A DNA stretch of 33,570 nucleotides from an uncultured Pelagibacteraceae bacterium. GTDB taxonomy: Bacteria > Pseudomonadota > Alphaproteobacteria > Pelagibacterales > AG-422-B15. Shown here piece by piece: positions 1 through 9,586 of the stretch. Position numbers and translations under genes: made by a program. Location of the stretch: positions 1-33,570 of the forward strand of contig CABZEU010000015.1 of the NCBI GenBank assembly GCA_902524795.1, in the 5' to 3' direction. Every line of letters begins with the position of its first letter. Within the stretch, counting starts at the first letter, position 1. The notes under the pieces are model-generated. The model did not search any database, was not told where the DNA came from, and saw only the letters and a program-made list of their open reading frames with translations.

Positions 1-1
1 T

Positions 2-1237
2 CTTTTTGGAGATGAAACTTATAGTTTAAAGAGTGCGCAGAAAAGAGGTGACTGGAATAATACAAAATCACTTATCAAAAAAGGACGCGATTGGATCATT
101 GATGAAATGAAAAAATCCGAGTTAAGAGGGCGCGGAGGTGCTGGCTTCCCAACTGGATTGAAATGGTCTTTCATGCCTAAAGACCCTGCTCTGAATAACT
201 ATCTTGTTGTCAATGCTGATGAGTCGGAACCGGGGACTTGCAAAGATCGTGACATGATAAGAAATGAACCCCATAAGCTTATCGAAGGATGCCTGCTGGC
301 TTCTTTCGCCATGAACGCACATACTTGTTATATTTACATAAGAGGTGAATATTTTAATGAAGCTGTTGTTCTTCAGAATGCAATTGATGAGGCTTATGAA
401 GCAGGTTTAGTTGGGAAGAATGCTGCTAAGTCTGGTTGGGATTTTGACATATATCTTCACCGAGGAGCAGGCGCCTATATATGTGGAGAGGAGACGGCGC
501 TTCTTGAAAGTCTTGAGGGCAAAAAGGGATTTCCTCGACTTAAACCACCATTCCCTGCGAATAAGGGCTTATATGGATCCCCAACAACTGTCAATAATGT
601 TGAGACTATTGCTGTAGTCCCAACAATATTAAGAAGAGGAGGAGAATGGTTCTCTTCATTTGGTAGAGAGAAGAATACAGGGACAAAGGTTTTTTGTATT
701 TCAGGACACGTCAATAACCCATGTAATATTGAAGAAGAAATGGGCATACCTCTTCGTGAATTGATAGAAAAACATGCAGGAGGAGTTATTGGGGGATGGG
801 ATAATTTAAAAGCCATCATACCTGGAGGATCTTCAGTTCCGCTAATACCAAAAAATATATGTGATAGTGTTTTAATGGATTTTGACTCTCTTACAGAAGT
901 TAAAAGCGGGTTAGGAACTGCAGCTGTTATTGTTATGGATAAAAGTACTGATCTGGTAAAAGCCATATCAAAATTATCTTATTTTTATAAACATGAAAGT
1001 TGCGGCCAATGTACCCCATGTCGTGAAGGCACTGGGTGGTTGTGGAGAATGATGGAAAAAATTGGAGAAGGAAATGCAACTTCTACTGATATCGACAAAT
1101 TACTTGATGTTACTAAACAAATTGAAGGACACACGATTTGTGCTCTTGGTGATGCAGCGGCATGGCCTATTCAAGGTTTGTTCAGGCACTTTAGAGATGA
1201 AATAGAAGAAAGTTTAACTAAAATCCGAGCTGCATAA
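2..1237 (+). CDS. nuoF: NADH-quinone oxidoreductase subunit F (5'-truncated by the window)
   Basis: NuoF is the NADH-oxidising subunit of complex I on the cytoplasmic arm; it binds FMN and the 4Fe-4S cluster N3 and passes electrons to NuoG. The frame is open from base 2, upstream of the first ATG at 107. Those upstream codons read as typical NuoF (KRGDWNNTK, then [11 protein letters not shown]), so the true start lies before the window and only about a dozen residues are missing. The glycine-rich FMN/NADH motif [11 protein letters not shown] is at about 125-160. The acidic [14 protein letters not shown] motif and [15 protein letters not shown] follow. The N3 ligands are SCGQCTPC at about 998-1021 and the later Cys of HTICALGDA near 1140. 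The stop codon overlaps the nuoG start by one base (TAATG), suggesting translational coupling. Confidence 0.97.
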   Translation, partial: LFGDETYSLKSAQKRGDWNNTKSLIKKGRDWIIDEMKKSELRGRGGAGFPTGLKWSFMPKDPALNNYLVVNADESEPGTCKDRDMIRNEPHKLIEGCLLASFAMNAHTCYIYIRGEYFNEAVVLQNAIDEAYEAGLVGKNAAKSGWDFDIYLHRGAGAYICGEETALLESLEGKKGFPRLKPPFPANKGLYGSPTTVNNVETIAVVPTILRRGGEWFSSFGREKNTGTKVFCISGHVNNPCNIEEEMGIPLRELIEKHAGGVIGGWDNLKAIIPGGSSVPLIPKNICDSVLMDFDSLTEVKSGLGTAAVIVMDKSTDLVKAISKLSYFYKHESCGQCTPCREGTGWLWRMMEKIGEGNATSTDIDKLLDVTKQIEGHTICALGDAAAWPIQGLFRHFRDEIEESLTKIRAA

Positions 1238-3747
1238 TGGTTAAGGTCAAAATAAATGGTGTAGAAAATGATGTTCAAGAGGGAGTAACAATCCTTCAGG
1301 CCTGTGAAGAAGCTGGCCTTGAAATACCTAGATTTTGTTATCATGATCGATTATCTATCGCTGGTAATTGTCGGATGTGCCTTGTAGACGTTGAAGGTGC
1401 TCCAAAACCGGTTGCATCCTGTGCAATGCCAATAAGTGAAGGCATGTCTATCCATACAAATACCCAAACAGTTAAAAAAGCTCGAGAAGGAGTTATGGAG
1501 TTTCTTCTCATAAACCACCCGCTTGACTGCCCGGTTTGTGATCAGGGAGGTGAATGTGACTTACAAGATCAGACAGTTGCATTTGGACCTGAAAACTCAA
1601 GATTTAACGAAAATAAAAGATCAGTTGATGAAAAGCACATGGGTCCTCTTATTAAAACGTACATGACCCGTTGTATACATTGTACTCGATGCATTCGATT
1701 TGGCGATGAGGTTGCCGGTGTTAATCAATTAGGTGCGCTTAATAGGGGCGAGAATATGGAAATAACGACTTATCTTGAAAAAACACTCGATTCTGAACTA
1801 TCTGCCAACATTGTGGATCTCTGTCCCGTAGGAGCTTTAACTTCTAAACCTTATCAATTTGAAGCAAGACCATGGGAGCTAAAGAAAACGGAGTCCATTG
1901 ATGTAATGGATGCTGTAGGTTCAAATATAAGAGTAGATACGTATGGGTGGAAAGTTAAAAGGATCCTCCCAGTATTAAATGAAGACATTAATGAAGAATG
2001 GATCTCTGATAAGACTCGCTATGCTTGCGATGGACTATTAACGCAACGCATTGACACACCTTTAATTAAAAATAATGGAAAGTTTGTAGAAAGTGATTGG
2101 AATGAGTCACTTTCAAAAGTTTCAGAACTTTTAAAGTCAAATGATCCTGAAGAAATTGTTTTTTTATTAGGTGACTTTATTGATTTAGAAACTGCATATT
2201 TAATAAAAAAATTAGCTGACTCATTAAACGTAAAGTCAGTTGAATGTCGACAAGATGGTTGCAAGATTCCCTTCAACCATAGGTCACAATTCTTATTCAA
2301 CTCAAAAATTAATGGCTTAAATGAAACTGACTGCCTATTAATAGTTGGTAGCAATGTAAGAGAAGAGGCTCCAATTATAAATGCACGAATTAGAAAACAA
2401 GTAATATCTAGAGATTTGCCTTTAGCACTCATTGGAGAAAATTTTGACTTAACATATAAATATGAACACCTAGGAAACGATGTAAATATTTTAACTGATA
2501 TTTTGTACGATAAAAATGAATTTTCCAAAAAGCTTTCGGAAGCAAAAAAACCAATGCTTATAGTGGGACAATCTTTGTTAAATAGGGATGACTCAATTCA
2601 AATTTATTCTCTACTCGAAACCTTCATTGAAAAATTTAATATGGTAAACGACGAGTGGAACGGGTTTAATGTTCTACAATTAAGTGCTTCTAGAGCAGGA
2701 TCATTAGAAGTTGGTTGTTACCAGAAAAACAAAAATTTAGACGACATTATTGATGATGCGCACAACAATAAAGTTAGACTGGTAATGTCATTTGGTGCAG
2801 ACGAAATAAATTATAAACATTTTGAAAATAGTAAGATTATTTATATTGGTACTCACGGTGACAAAGGTGCAAATGCAGCTGATATCATCTTGCCTTCTGC
2901 TGCATATACGGAAAAAGATGGCATCTACATCAATACAGAAGGAAGAACTCAATTTGCCAATAAAGCGAGTTATCCCCCTGGAGATGCTAAGGAAGACTGG
3001 AAGATAATTAACCAAATTAGCAAACTTATGTCTTTAGACTGGCCTTTCATTGATCAAGGAAATGTAAGATCTGCAATTTTTGAAGATTATCCCCATCTTA
3101 ACAAAAATTTTAATAATCAAACATGTGAATACATAAAACTATTGGAAAATAAATTAAAAGATGAAATTGAAATTGCGCCTAAAGACACAAGGTCTGCAAA
3201 AGAAAAAAAATCAGATACTCTTAATGAGAATATCAAAGATTTTGAAAATAACTCTGCTCATAAAATATATAATCTACCATGGAAAGATCTCAGTGATCGT
3301 CAAAGAGAGTATTTAAGAAAATATAATTATCCAGAAACTTGGTCAGAATTTACAGAACATTATGGGTTCAAGGTAGTCAACGATATTAAAAAGAAAAATA
3401 ACGTAGTCCTGCCATACGAAGAACAATATGCAAAAAGTCTAGGTAAGGTTTGGGATGATTTATCTTATAACCAAAAGAAATGGGCCTACACTAAGAGAAA
3501 TAAAAATAATTTGATTGGTTTAGCAGATGATGCCAATTTCACTCCTGAAGGCATTGTAGTCATAAGTGATAACCAAGAAGCTTATTACGCAAAACCAAAA
3601 GAAATTTACTTTGAAAATAAAAAATTAATTCCAAGTATAAATGATTTTTATGTTACAGATACTATCTCACGCCATTCAAGTACGATGGCTGAGTGCAGTA
3701 GGGCAAGAAAAGAAATGAGAAGCTCAGTTAAAGAGAAAGCTTCCTAA
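1237..3747 (+). CDS. nuoG: NADH-quinone oxidoreductase subunit G, with a C-terminal-region insertion
   Basis: NuoG is the large Fe-S subunit that carries electrons from NuoF towards the quinone site. Visible ligands are a 2Fe-2S site (C34, C45, C48, C62), the His-ligated N5 site (H94, C98, C101, C107) and the N4 site (C146, C149, C152 plus the later Cys of CPVGAL). A molybdopterin-oxidoreductase-like domain follows to about residue 645. The protein is 836 residues, whereas alphaproteobacterial NuoG is usually about 670-700. The excess is a lysine-, aspartate- and aromatic-rich block at about residues 645-800, placed just before a normal C-terminal segment ([10 protein letters not shown], then MAECSRAR at about 803-826). 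That block contains two copies of a W-x2-L-x3-Q motif. There is no frameshift and the frame stays open. nuoH follows after 2 bases. Confidence 0.96.
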   Translation: MVKVKINGVENDVQEGVTILQACEEAGLEIPRFCYHDRLSIAGNCRMCLVDVEGAPKPVASCAMPISEGMSIHTNTQTVKKAREGVMEFLLINHPLDCPVCDQGGECDLQDQTVAFGPENSRFNENKRSVDEKHMGPLIKTYMTRCIHCTRCIRFGDEVAGVNQLGALNRGENMEITTYLEKTLDSELSANIVDLCPVGALTSKPYQFEARPWELKKTESIDVMDAVGSNIRVDTYGWKVKRILPVLNEDINEEWISDKTRYACDGLLTQRIDTPLIKNNGKFVESDWNESLSKVSELLKSNDPEEIVFLLGDFIDLETAYLIKKLADSLNVKSVECRQDGCKIPFNHRSQFLFNSKINGLNETDCLLIVGSNVREEAPIINARIRKQVISRDLPLALIGENFDLTYKYEHLGNDVNILTDILYDKNEFSKKLSEAKKPMLIVGQSLLNRDDSIQIYSLLETFIEKFNMVNDEWNGFNVLQLSASRAGSLEVGCYQKNKNLDDIIDDAHNNKVRLVMSFGADEINYKHFENSKIIYIGTHGDKGANAADIILPSAAYTEKDGIYINTEGRTQFANKASYPPGDAKEDWKIINQISKLMSLDWPFIDQGNVRSAIFEDYPHLNKNFNNQTCEYIKLLENKLKDEIEIAPKDTRSAKEKKSDTLNENIKDFENNSAHKIYNLPWKDLSDRQREYLRKYNYPETWSEFTEHYGFKVVNDIKKKNNVVLPYEEQYAKSLGKVWDDLSYNQKKWAYTKRNKNNLIGLADDANFTPEGIVVISDNQEAYYAKPKEIYFENKKLIPSINDFYVTDTISRHSSTMAECSRARKEMRSSVKEKAS
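3277..3513 (+). repeat. Duplicated W-x2-L-x3-Q motif inside the NuoG insertion
   Basis: Two related peptide segments are encoded at 3277-3342 (residues 681-702, [13 protein letters not shown] onwards) and 3448-3513 (residues 738-759, [13 protein letters not shown] onwards). The shared pattern is W-[KD]-D-L-S-x-x-Q-[KR]-x-[YW], with starts 57 residues apart. The first copy continues to a Tyr at +16 and a Trp at +20 from the leading Trp. The second copy is degenerate in that half. I recognise no named domain. Confidence 0.6.
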
Positions 3748-3749
3748 AA

Positions 3750-4763
3750 ATGGATGTTTTACAGTCAAATATTTTAGAATTAATAACAATAATATTTTAT
3801 TGTATTTTAATCTTTATACCACTTCTAATTGGAGTCGTTTTAGCCTTGTATGCAGATAGAAAAATATGGGCTGCTGTTCAAAAACGAAGAGGACCTAATG
3901 TAGTTGGGCCATTTGGATTATTTCAAGTGCCTGCAGATGGATTAAAATTTATATTTAAAGAAATTATTCTCCCCGACAGTGCCGACAAAACTGTTTTTTT
4001 AATTGCTCCAATTATTACTCTAGCTTTATCCATTGCTGCGTGGGCTGTAATCCCTGTTCAAGCAGGGGTTGTATTAGCAAATATAAATGTTGGCATATTA
4101 TATATTTTTGCAATTAGTTCTCTTGGAGTTTATGGAATACTGATGGCTGGTTGGGCTTCAAACAGCAAATATCCTTTTTTTGGTGCATTAAGATCCGCTG
4201 CCCAAATGGTATCTTATGAAGTATCAATAGGCTTTGTAATCGTAACAGTTTTAATGTGCGTAGGTTCATTAAACTTGAGTGAAATCGTACTTGCTCAAAA
4301 AAATATTTGGTTTTTCATACCACTTTTTCCAATGTTTATAGTCTTTTTCATTTCTGCGCTAGCTGAAACGAATAGGCCTCCATTTGATTTACCTGAAGCT
4401 GAATCGGAGCTGGTTGCAGGTTATCAAACAGAATATTCAGGAATGCCTTTTGTTCTATTTTTATTTGGTGAATATATAAATATTTTATTAATGTGTGCCA
4501 TGACAACTATTCTCTTCTTAGGTGGATGGTTGCCTCCCATTGATATATATCCATTAAATGCTATACCTGGATTTGTTTGGTTCATTCTCAAAGTAACACT
4601 AGTTTTTTATATGTTTGCTATGGTTAAAGCGTTTGTCCCTCGATATCGATACGATCAGTTAATGCGACTAGGTTGGAAAGTATTCCTTCCTTTATCATTA
4701 CTTGCTGTAGTACTCACATCGTCAATATTATTCTTTTTTAAACTTGCCCCAGGTATGTCATGA
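3750..4763 (+). CDS. nuoH: NADH-quinone oxidoreductase subunit H
   Basis: NuoH is the membrane subunit at the joint between the peripheral and membrane arms of complex I and forms much of the quinone-access chamber. The 337-residue product has the family's usual length and about eight hydrophobic segments. Diagnostic stretches are [20 protein letters not shown] near the N-terminus, [13 protein letters not shown] after it, and the charged loop [20 protein letters not shown] at about residues 204-223, which contributes acidic residues near the quinone site. The ATG lies 2 bases after nuoG and the stop overlaps nuoI by 4 bases (ATGA). Confidence 0.98.
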   Translation: MDVLQSNILELITIIFYCILIFIPLLIGVVLALYADRKIWAAVQKRRGPNVVGPFGLFQVPADGLKFIFKEIILPDSADKTVFLIAPIITLALSIAAWAVIPVQAGVVLANINVGILYIFAISSLGVYGILMAGWASNSKYPFFGALRSAAQMVSYEVSIGFVIVTVLMCVGSLNLSEIVLAQKNIWFFIPLFPMFIVFFISALAETNRPPFDLPEAESELVAGYQTEYSGMPFVLFLFGEYINILLMCAMTTILFLGGWLPPIDIYPLNAIPGFVWFILKVTLVFYMFAMVKAFVPRYRYDQLMRLGWKVFLPLSLLAVVLTSSILFFFKLAPGMS

Positions 4764-5245
4764 GATTTTTAAATTTTATAAAATCATTTCTATTAATTGA
4801 TTTCATTAAAGCTTACTTGCTAGCTCAGAAATATTTTTTTAAGAAGAAAGCAACGATTAACTATCCCTTTGAAAAAGGAAAACTTAGTCCACGCTTTAGA
4901 GGTGAACATGCTCTTAGGCGCTACCCAAGCGGAGAAGAAAGGTGCATTGGATGTAAGCTATGTGAGGCAGTATGTCCAGCTCAGGCAATTACAATTGAAA
5001 CTGAGCCAAGAGATGATGGAACAAGAAGAACCACAAGATACGATATTGATATGGTTAAATGTATATATTGTGGCTTATGCGAGGAGTCATGTCCCGTTGA
5101 TGCAATAGTTCAGGGGCCAAATTTTGAATTCACGACAGAAACTAGAAAAGAACTTTACTATACTAAAGATAAACTTTTAGAAAATGGTGATAGGTGGGAA
5201 ACAGTAATTGCTGAAAATTTAGAAGCTGACGCTAAATACAGGTAA
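4760..5245 (+). CDS. nuoI: NADH-quinone oxidoreductase subunit I
   Basis: NuoI is the ferredoxin-like subunit with clusters N6a and N6b, connecting NuoG to NuoB/N2. Two CxxCxxCxxxCP motifs are seen: C62, C65, C68, C72 ([12 protein letters not shown]) and C101, C104, C107, C111 ([12 protein letters not shown]). An amphipathic N-terminal segment before residue 35 fits the usual membrane-surface anchor. The length of 161 residues is normal for alphaproteobacteria. The start overlaps the nuoH stop (ATGA), and nuoJ follows after 5 bases. Confidence 0.98.
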   Translation: MRFLNFIKSFLLIDFIKAYLLAQKYFFKKKATINYPFEKGKLSPRFRGEHALRRYPSGEERCIGCKLCEAVCPAQAITIETEPRDDGTRRTTRYDIDMVKCIYCGLCEESCPVDAIVQGPNFEFTTETRKELYYTKDKLLENGDRWETVIAENLEADAKYR

Positions 5246-5250
5246 ATTTC

Positions 5251-5865
5251 ATGTCAATCTCACTACTTACCTTTTATCTTTTTTCTTCAATTCTCCTGCT
5301 CTCGTCTTTAATGGTGATTTCAACAAAAAATCCTGTTCATTCTGTTTTATTTTTAATTTTAGCTTTTCTTAATGCTGCTGGAATATTTGTTATTCTTCAT
5401 GCAGAATTTTTAGCCATGATATTAATCATTGTTTATGTTGGCGCTGTCGCTGTCTTATTTTTATTTGTTGTTATGATGCTTGATTTTAAAACATCTCTTG
5501 AAAAAGATAATATTCTACAATACATGCCAATAGGTCTCTTAATTGGATTAGTATTTATTGCTGAACTTGTTATTGTATTAATCAATACGCGTTTAGATTT
5601 ATCTAATATTCAAATATTATCTAACCCATTGGATAATTTCTCAGACCAATCTAATACTGAAGCTATAGGCTCAATTCTTTACACTAATTATGTTTTATAT
5701 TTTCAGTTATCAGGAGTAATTTTACTGGTTGCAATGGTTGGATCAATTGTATTGACCTTAAGAGATAGAGAGGGCGTTAAACGTCAAATTGTATCAGAGC
5801 AAGTTGATAGAAAAGGAAAAATTGAACTTGTAAATGTAAAATCAGGTGAGGGTGTTGATATATAA
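5251..5865 (+). CDS. nuoJ: NADH-quinone oxidoreductase subunit J
   Basis: NuoJ is a membrane subunit of complex I near the NuoH/NuoK interface. The 204-residue protein has five hydrophobic segments. The conserved region [20 protein letters not shown] is at about residues 27-46, followed by [19 protein letters not shown] (about 69-87), the helix that carries the pi-bulge in known structures. The last helix is followed by a hydrophilic tail. The stop codon overlaps the nuoK start by one base (TAATG). Confidence 0.97.
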   Translation: MSISLLTFYLFSSILLLSSLMVISTKNPVHSVLFLILAFLNAAGIFVILHAEFLAMILIIVYVGAVAVLFLFVVMMLDFKTSLEKDNILQYMPIGLLIGLVFIAELVIVLINTRLDLSNIQILSNPLDNFSDQSNTEAIGSILYTNYVLYFQLSGVILLVAMVGSIVLTLRDREGVKRQIVSEQVDRKGKIELVNVKSGEGVDI

Positions 5866-6170
5866 TGATTGAACTTAATCAATTCCTAATTTTGTCAGCA
5901 TTACTCTTCTCAATAGGTGTCATCGGAATCTTCTTAAATCGAAAAAATGTTATTATCATATTAATGTCAATTGAAATTATTTTATTGGCCGTCAATATTA
6001 ATTTAATTGCATTTTCACATTTTCTAAATGACTTAACAGGTCAGATATTTTCATTGTTTGTATTAACTGTTGCTGCTGCGGAAGCAGCAATTGGATTAGC
6101 TATTTTGGTAATCTATAACCGAAATGCTGGCAGTATTGAGATCGAGAAAATAAATACTTTAAAAGGATAA
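5865..6170 (+). CDS. nuoK: NADH-quinone oxidoreductase subunit K
   Basis: NuoK is a small membrane subunit related to MrpC and part of the proton-transfer path in complex I. The 101-residue length is exactly typical and three hydrophobic helices are visible. The two conserved membrane glutamates of the family are present: one in [12 protein letters not shown] (residue 37 by count) and one in [11 protein letters not shown] (about residue 73). The gene is tightly coupled to nuoJ upstream, and nuoL follows after 4 bases. Confidence 0.97.
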   Translation: MIELNQFLILSALLFSIGVIGIFLNRKNVIIILMSIEIILLAVNINLIAFSHFLNDLTGQIFSLFVLTVAAAEAAIGLAILVIYNRNAGSIEIEKINTLKG

Positions 6171-6174
6171 TATA

Positions 6175-8097
6175 ATGGCCCACAGCATTGTAATTTTACC
6201 CTTATTGGGATTTCTTATTGCGTGCGCATTATCTTTTTTCAAAAAAAATACCTACATCGATCGTTTAGCTGAGGTTATTACGTGTATATTTATTGTTTTT
6301 GCTGCTTTTTTTTCTTTTTATATTTTTATTATCAATATTGGAAACCCTAGTGTTGTTACTTTTAAGTTATTTACATGGATTGAGTCAGGATCTTTTTCTG
6401 CTGATTGGTCTATATATTTAGACACTGTTACTAGTGTAATGCTAGTAGTTATTACAAGTGTGTCTGCTCTAGTGCACATTTATTCAATAGGATATATGTC
6501 ACATGATGATAGCAAGCCCAGATTTATGGGCTACTTGTCACTATTTACATTTGCCATGATCATGCTTGTTACAGCTGATAATTTTTTACAATTATTTTTT
6601 GGCTGGGAAGGAGTTGGTTTAGCTTCATATTTATTAATTGGCTTTTGGTATAAGAAATCTGCAGCAAACGCGGCAGCTATAAAAGCATTCATAGTTAATC
6701 GTATTGGAGACTTTGGATTAGCACTTGGAATTTTTACAATTTTTATTGTTTTTGGAAGTATTGAATATGAAAGTGTATTCAAAAGTGCGTCTCAATTTTC
6801 AGATGCTCAATTCAGTTTTATTGGATATGAAATACATGCTCTAACGTTAATTTGTATTTTTTTATTTATTGGCGCTATGGGAAAATCAGCTCAACTGTTT
6901 TTACACACGTGGCTTCCTGATGCGATGGAAGGACCAACTCCTGTTTCAGCATTAATTCATGCGGCGACTATGGTCACTGCTGGTGTTTTTTTAGTAGTAA
7001 GATGCTCACCACTTTTTGATTTAGCACCAATCGCAATGGATTTTGTAGTCTTTATTGGGGCAAGTACAGCATTTTTTTCTGCAACTATTGGACTTGTTCA
7101 AAACGATATTAAAAGAGTAATTGCTTATTCAACATGTAGTCAACTTGGGTACATGTTTGTTGCAGCTGGATTAGGCGCTTATGGCGTTGCCATGTTCCAT
7201 TTGTTTACCCATGCATTTTTTAAGGCGCTTCTTTTTCTTGGGGCTGGTTCTGTTATTCATTCAGTACACGAAGAACAAGATATAAGAAAAATGGGAGGAA
7301 TAAGTAATTTTGTACCAATCACTCAAGTTATGATGATTATCGGAACAATTTCATTAATGGGATTTCCATTTACGTCTGGCTACTATTCAAAGGATGCTAT
7401 TATTGAAACTGCATATCTATCAAATTCAAACTTTGCAGATTATGCTTATATTCTTCTCACTATTGGAGTCGTGATGACCTCTTTTTATTCATGGCGCTTA
7501 ATGTTCCTTGTTTTTAATGGAAAAACTAGAATGGCTGAAGAGGATTACAGAAAAGTCCATGAATCATCTTCAGTTATGCTGATACCTCTAATGGTTTTAG
7601 CTATTGGAGCTCTCTTTTTTGGTTTTATATTTAAAAGTTACTTCATAGGCTATAACAGTGATGAATTTTGGAATGGATCCATTGTAATACATCATGAAGA
7701 TCATGAACATATACCATTGTTAATTTATTATCTTCCAGTGATTTTAGGTGTCGTTGGATTTATCATTGCTTGGATGATGTATTTGCGTAAGTCAAATATT
7801 GCTCATAATATTGCTGAACTGAATAAACCTTTATACAATTTTTTACTAAATAAGTGGTATTTTGACGAACTTTACAACATGCTACTTGTTAAACCAGCAA
7901 TGCGAATTGGTAAATTGTTTTGGAAATTAATTGATGGTTATATTATTGATGGTTTTGGGCCAAATGGCATTGCCTCTTTAGTCAGCCGTATCTCTACGAG
8001 AACTAAGCAAATTCAATCAGGTCTTATTTATCATTACGCATTTGCAATTTTGATTGGCTTATCTTTGATCATAACGCTTATAATTTTTAGGTTCTAA
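6175..8097 (+). CDS. nuoL: NADH-quinone oxidoreductase subunit L
   Basis: NuoL is the distal antiporter-like subunit of complex I, with the long lateral helix along the membrane arm. The 640-residue protein has many hydrophobic segments. Signature regions are FFGWEGVGLASYLLIGFWY (the conserved Glu in the fifth-helix region) and GKSAQLFLHTWLPDAMEGP, whose Lys237 lies in the broken-helix motif. Next comes a typical VSALIHAATMVTAGVFL helix. The C-terminal part ends in an amphipathic helix and a final membrane anchor, as expected. It sits between nuoK (4 bases upstream) and nuoM (3 bases downstream). Confidence 0.98.
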   Translation: MAHSIVILPLLGFLIACALSFFKKNTYIDRLAEVITCIFIVFAAFFSFYIFIINIGNPSVVTFKLFTWIESGSFSADWSIYLDTVTSVMLVVITSVSALVHIYSIGYMSHDDSKPRFMGYLSLFTFAMIMLVTADNFLQLFFGWEGVGLASYLLIGFWYKKSAANAAAIKAFIVNRIGDFGLALGIFTIFIVFGSIEYESVFKSASQFSDAQFSFIGYEIHALTLICIFLFIGAMGKSAQLFLHTWLPDAMEGPTPVSALIHAATMVTAGVFLVVRCSPLFDLAPIAMDFVVFIGASTAFFSATIGLVQNDIKRVIAYSTCSQLGYMFVAAGLGAYGVAMFHLFTHAFFKALLFLGAGSVIHSVHEEQDIRKMGGISNFVPITQVMMIIGTISLMGFPFTSGYYSKDAIIETAYLSNSNFADYAYILLTIGVVMTSFYSWRLMFLVFNGKTRMAEEDYRKVHESSSVMLIPLMVLAIGALFFGFIFKSYFIGYNSDEFWNGSIVIHHEDHEHIPLLIYYLPVILGVVGFIIAWMMYLRKSNIAHNIAELNKPLYNFLLNKWYFDELYNMLLVKPAMRIGKLFWKLIDGYIIDGFGPNGIASLVSRISTRTKQIQSGLIYHYAFAILIGLSLIITLIIFRF

Positions 8098-8100
8098 TCA

Positions 8101-9582
8101 ATGAATGAATTACCAATTTTAAGTATTTTAATTTTACTGCCGCTAGTTGGAATCTTTTTTATGACTTTGATCAGAAATGATAATGATCAAAGTTCAAATA
8201 ATCTCAAACATACAGCCTTATGGATTTCTTTTTTAAATTTTTTAATTTCTTTATACTTATTATTTGCATTTAATCAGCAAGATGCAGACTTCCAGTTTGA
8301 AGAACGTTATTTTTGGATTGAAAATGGAATATCTTACCATTTAGGTGTTGATGGCATTTCAATCCTATTCATTGTTCTAACAACAATGCTTGTTCCAATT
8401 TGCATCTTAGCTAGTTATAACAGTATTAAATTTTCTGTAAAAGAATATTTAATTGCGTTTTTAGCTCTTGAAACTTTCATGATAGGTGTCTTTTGTTCCC
8501 TTGATCTTGTTTTATTCTATTTATTCTTTGAGGGTGGTTTGATACCCATGTTTCTTATTATTGGTATTTGGGGAGGTGAAAGAAGAGTTTACTCAACATT
8601 CAAATTTTTCTTATACACACTTGCTGGTTCAGTTTTTATGTTATTAGCTATCATATACATATTTATTACAGCCGGTGCTACAGATGTATCATACTTATTA
8701 GATTATAATTTTACACGCAATGAACAGATTGTTTTGTGGCTTGCCTTTTTTGCCTCATTTATGGTTAAAATCCCAATGTGGCCATTTCACACTTGGTTGC
8801 CTGATGCCCACGTTGAGGCCCCTACAGCTGGCTCAGTAATATTAGCTGGAGTTTTATTAAAAATGGCAGGATATGGCTTTATCCGTTTCTCAATAGGCTT
8901 TTTCCCTGAAGCCTCAGAACTTTTTGCTCCACTCATCTTTACACTCAGTATTGTAGCTATAATCGTTACGTCGTTGATAGCATTGGTTCAGGAGGATATG
9001 AAAAAGTTAATTGCTTATTCCTCTGTTGCACATATGGGATTTGTAACTTTAGGAATTTTTACTTTTACTGTTCAAGGAATTGAAGGAAGTATCATTCAAA
9101 TGATAAGTCATGGCATTGTTTCCGCTGCATTATTTTTATGTGTTGGTGTGGTTTATGATCGATTGCATACTAGGGAGATTTCCAGGTACGGTGGATTGGT
9201 AAGTAAAATGCCAATGTATGCGTTTACATTTATGATTTTCATTTTGGCTAGTCTTGGGTTACCAGGAACAAGCGGTTTTATTGGAGAATTTTTAGTATTA
9301 CTCTCAATATTTAGTATAAATACTTATTTTGCTGTATTTGCTACCACCGGCGTTGTATTAGCAGCAACATATTCTCTATGGCTCTATCGAAGAATGATTT
9401 TTGGTGCCTTGATTAAAGATGATTTGTCTGAGATGTTAGATTTAACCCGAAGGGAAATAATTATATTCGTTCCACTTATCACTCTGACAATAATTATTGG
9501 TATATATCCCAAACCAGTTATAGATATTATCGAGCCATCAGCAAAAAAAATTGTGAATCAAGTAAACGGTAAATTAAATTAA
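8101..9582 (+). CDS. nuoM: NADH-quinone oxidoreductase subunit M
   Basis: NuoM is the middle antiporter-like, proton-pumping subunit of complex I. The 493-residue length is typical. The key membrane glutamate is Glu144 in FFEGGLIPMFLIIGIWGG, the same number as in E. coli. The broken-helix region MVKIPMWPFHTWLPDAHVEA carries the conserved Lys, and the central helix reads VQEDMKKLIAYSSVAHMGF. All belong to the proton-antiporter-M family. Four bases separate it from nuoN. Confidence 0.98.
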   Translation: MNELPILSILILLPLVGIFFMTLIRNDNDQSSNNLKHTALWISFLNFLISLYLLFAFNQQDADFQFEERYFWIENGISYHLGVDGISILFIVLTTMLVPICILASYNSIKFSVKEYLIAFLALETFMIGVFCSLDLVLFYLFFEGGLIPMFLIIGIWGGERRVYSTFKFFLYTLAGSVFMLLAIIYIFITAGATDVSYLLDYNFTRNEQIVLWLAFFASFMVKIPMWPFHTWLPDAHVEAPTAGSVILAGVLLKMAGYGFIRFSIGFFPEASELFAPLIFTLSIVAIIVTSLIALVQEDMKKLIAYSSVAHMGFVTLGIFTFTVQGIEGSIIQMISHGIVSAALFLCVGVVYDRLHTREISRYGGLVSKMPMYAFTFMIFILASLGLPGTSGFIGEFLVLLSIFSINTYFAVFATTGVVLAATYSLWLYRRMIFGALIKDDLSEMLDLTRREIIIFVPLITLTIIIGIYPKPVIDIIEPSAKKIVNQVNGKLN

Positions 9583-9586
9583 TTTA

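Noticed and set aside
475..966. Long antisense open frame (163 codons) opposite nuoF
   Set aside because: It lies fully inside nuoF, which has all the family motifs. The antisense product has no recognisable domain and no independent start signals.
2019..2528. Antisense open frame (169 codons) opposite nuoG
   Set aside because: It is a shadow of nuoG in an AT-rich gene. The composition is Phe/Ser/Ile-rich, as expected from reverse reading of Lys/Glu/Asn codons.
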